This document shows positions 7,037 to 7,151 of a stretch of 7,151 nt of DNA, in pieces. Made by a program: the position numbers and the translations under genes. This DNA is from Synergistaceae bacterium. GTDB lineage: Bacteria > Synergistota > Synergistia > Synergistales > Synergistaceae. The notes beneath the pieces were generated by a model that was not told where the DNA came from, did no database searches, and saw nothing but the letters and a program-made list of their open reading frames with translations. Where the stretch lies: NCBI GenBank assembly GCA_031274115.1, contig JAISQP010000148.1, positions 1 through 7,151 on the forward strand. Reading direction: 5' to 3'. Every line of letters begins with the position of its first letter. Positions within the stretch are counted from its first letter, which is position 1.

Positions 7037-7065
7037 TTGATGAAATATATATTCCGATATATACT
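7037..7065 (+). promoter_or_regulatory. Sigma-70-type promoter of the antitoxin gene
   Basis: TTGATG (7037-7042) and TATACT (7060-7065) are separated by exactly 17 bases, close to consensus. Transcription would begin near 7072, downstream of the in-frame ATG at 7069 and upstream of the GTG at 7102, which supports the GTG as start. It points away from the pst operon. Confidence 0.75.
7046..7063. promoter_or_regulatory. Inverted repeat overlapping the vapB -10, candidate operator
   Basis: TATATAT (7046-7052) and ATATATA (7057-7063) are exact reverse complements around TCCG, giving an 18-bp dyad that covers most of the -10 hexamer. VapB-VapC complexes commonly autorepress by binding inverted repeats in their own promoters, so this is a sensible operator candidate. 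Alternating AT can form dyads by chance, so the call is moderate. Confidence 0.5.
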
Positions 7066-7086
7066 CTGATGGAGAAAATTTTAATA

Positions 7087-7094
7087 GAGGAGGG
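7087..7094 (+). promoter_or_regulatory. Strong ribosome-binding site of vapB
   Basis: GAGGAGGG lies 7 bases before the GTG at 7102. The only competing in-frame start, the ATG at 7069, has no purine-rich tract ahead of it, so this site decides the start. Confidence 0.8.
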
Positions 7095-7101
7095 CTGCGC
7101 T

Positions 7102-7151
7102 GTGGATACGGCAAAACTGTTTACCAATGGCAAAAGCCAGGCCGTCAGGCT
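7102..7151 (+). CDS. vapB: VapB-type antitoxin, N-terminal fragment (runs off the window)
   Basis: Only 16 full codons are visible. Starting at the GTG they read MDTAKLFTNG followed by KSQAVR, then a partial codon starting ct that must encode Leu. This matches the opening of VapB/AbrB-like antitoxins (AKLF-NG-SQAVRLP), where the first strand and turn of the swapped-hairpin DNA-binding fold lie. Such antitoxins neutralise a co-transcribed VapC PIN-domain endoribonuclease and repress their own promoter as a complex. The toxin gene would be expected just beyond the right edge but is not seen. It is divergent from pstS, with its own promoter and ribosome-binding site, and appears functionally unrelated to the Pst operon. 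A solitary or degraded antitoxin cannot be excluded. Confidence 0.8.
   Translation, partial: MDTAKLFTNGKSQAVR

Overview
The window carries one complete phosphate-starvation gene cluster on the minus strand. In transcription order (right to left) it is pstS - pstC - pstA - pstB - phoU - phoB - phoR. A structured, gene-free stretch lies at the left edge, and the first codons of a divergently transcribed VapB-type antitoxin gene lie at the right edge. Coding DNA is GC-rich (by eye about 55-60%). PstS has a plain Sec signal peptide with no lipobox cysteine at the cleavage site, which suggests a cell with a periplasm. Lineage cannot be fixed without a search: the compact order and the short 274-residue PstS suit Gram-negative anaerobes such as Synergistota or Desulfovibrio-like bacteria, but this is a low-confidence guess.

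Layout. 1-226: a cluster of inverted repeats, including a three-way-junction-like fold at 72-181 nested inside imperfect terminal inverted repeats at 27-48 and 205-225; I see no convincing gene there. 227-296: short AT-richer gap with no strong terminator. 297-2090 (-): phoR sensor kinase. 2080-2796 (-): phoB response regulator. 2814-3485 (-): phoU, probably with a TTG start. 3503-4276 (-): pstB ATPase. 4273-5151 (-): pstA permease. 5153-6052 (-): pstC permease. 6066-6890 (-): pstS binding protein. 6891-7101: divergent regulatory region. 7102 to the window end (+): start of vapB.

The seven pst/pho genes are separated by 17 bases or fewer, or overlap (by 4 at pstA/pstB and 11 at phoB/phoR), so they look like one operon. 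PstS captures phosphate in the periplasm, PstC and PstA form the membrane channel, and PstB supplies ATP hydrolysis. PhoU relays transporter state to the kinase PhoR, and PhoR controls phosphorylation of PhoB. Upstream of pstS four Pho-box-like units repeat exactly every 11 bases and end 10 bases before a TATACT -10 element. This predicts that PhoB activates its own operon.

The best candidates for something undescribed are the multi-hairpin element beyond phoR and, to a lesser degree, the divergent control region. In the latter, a Pho box array for pstS sits about 50 bp from a near-consensus antitoxin promoter whose -10 lies inside a 7+4+7 inverted repeat.
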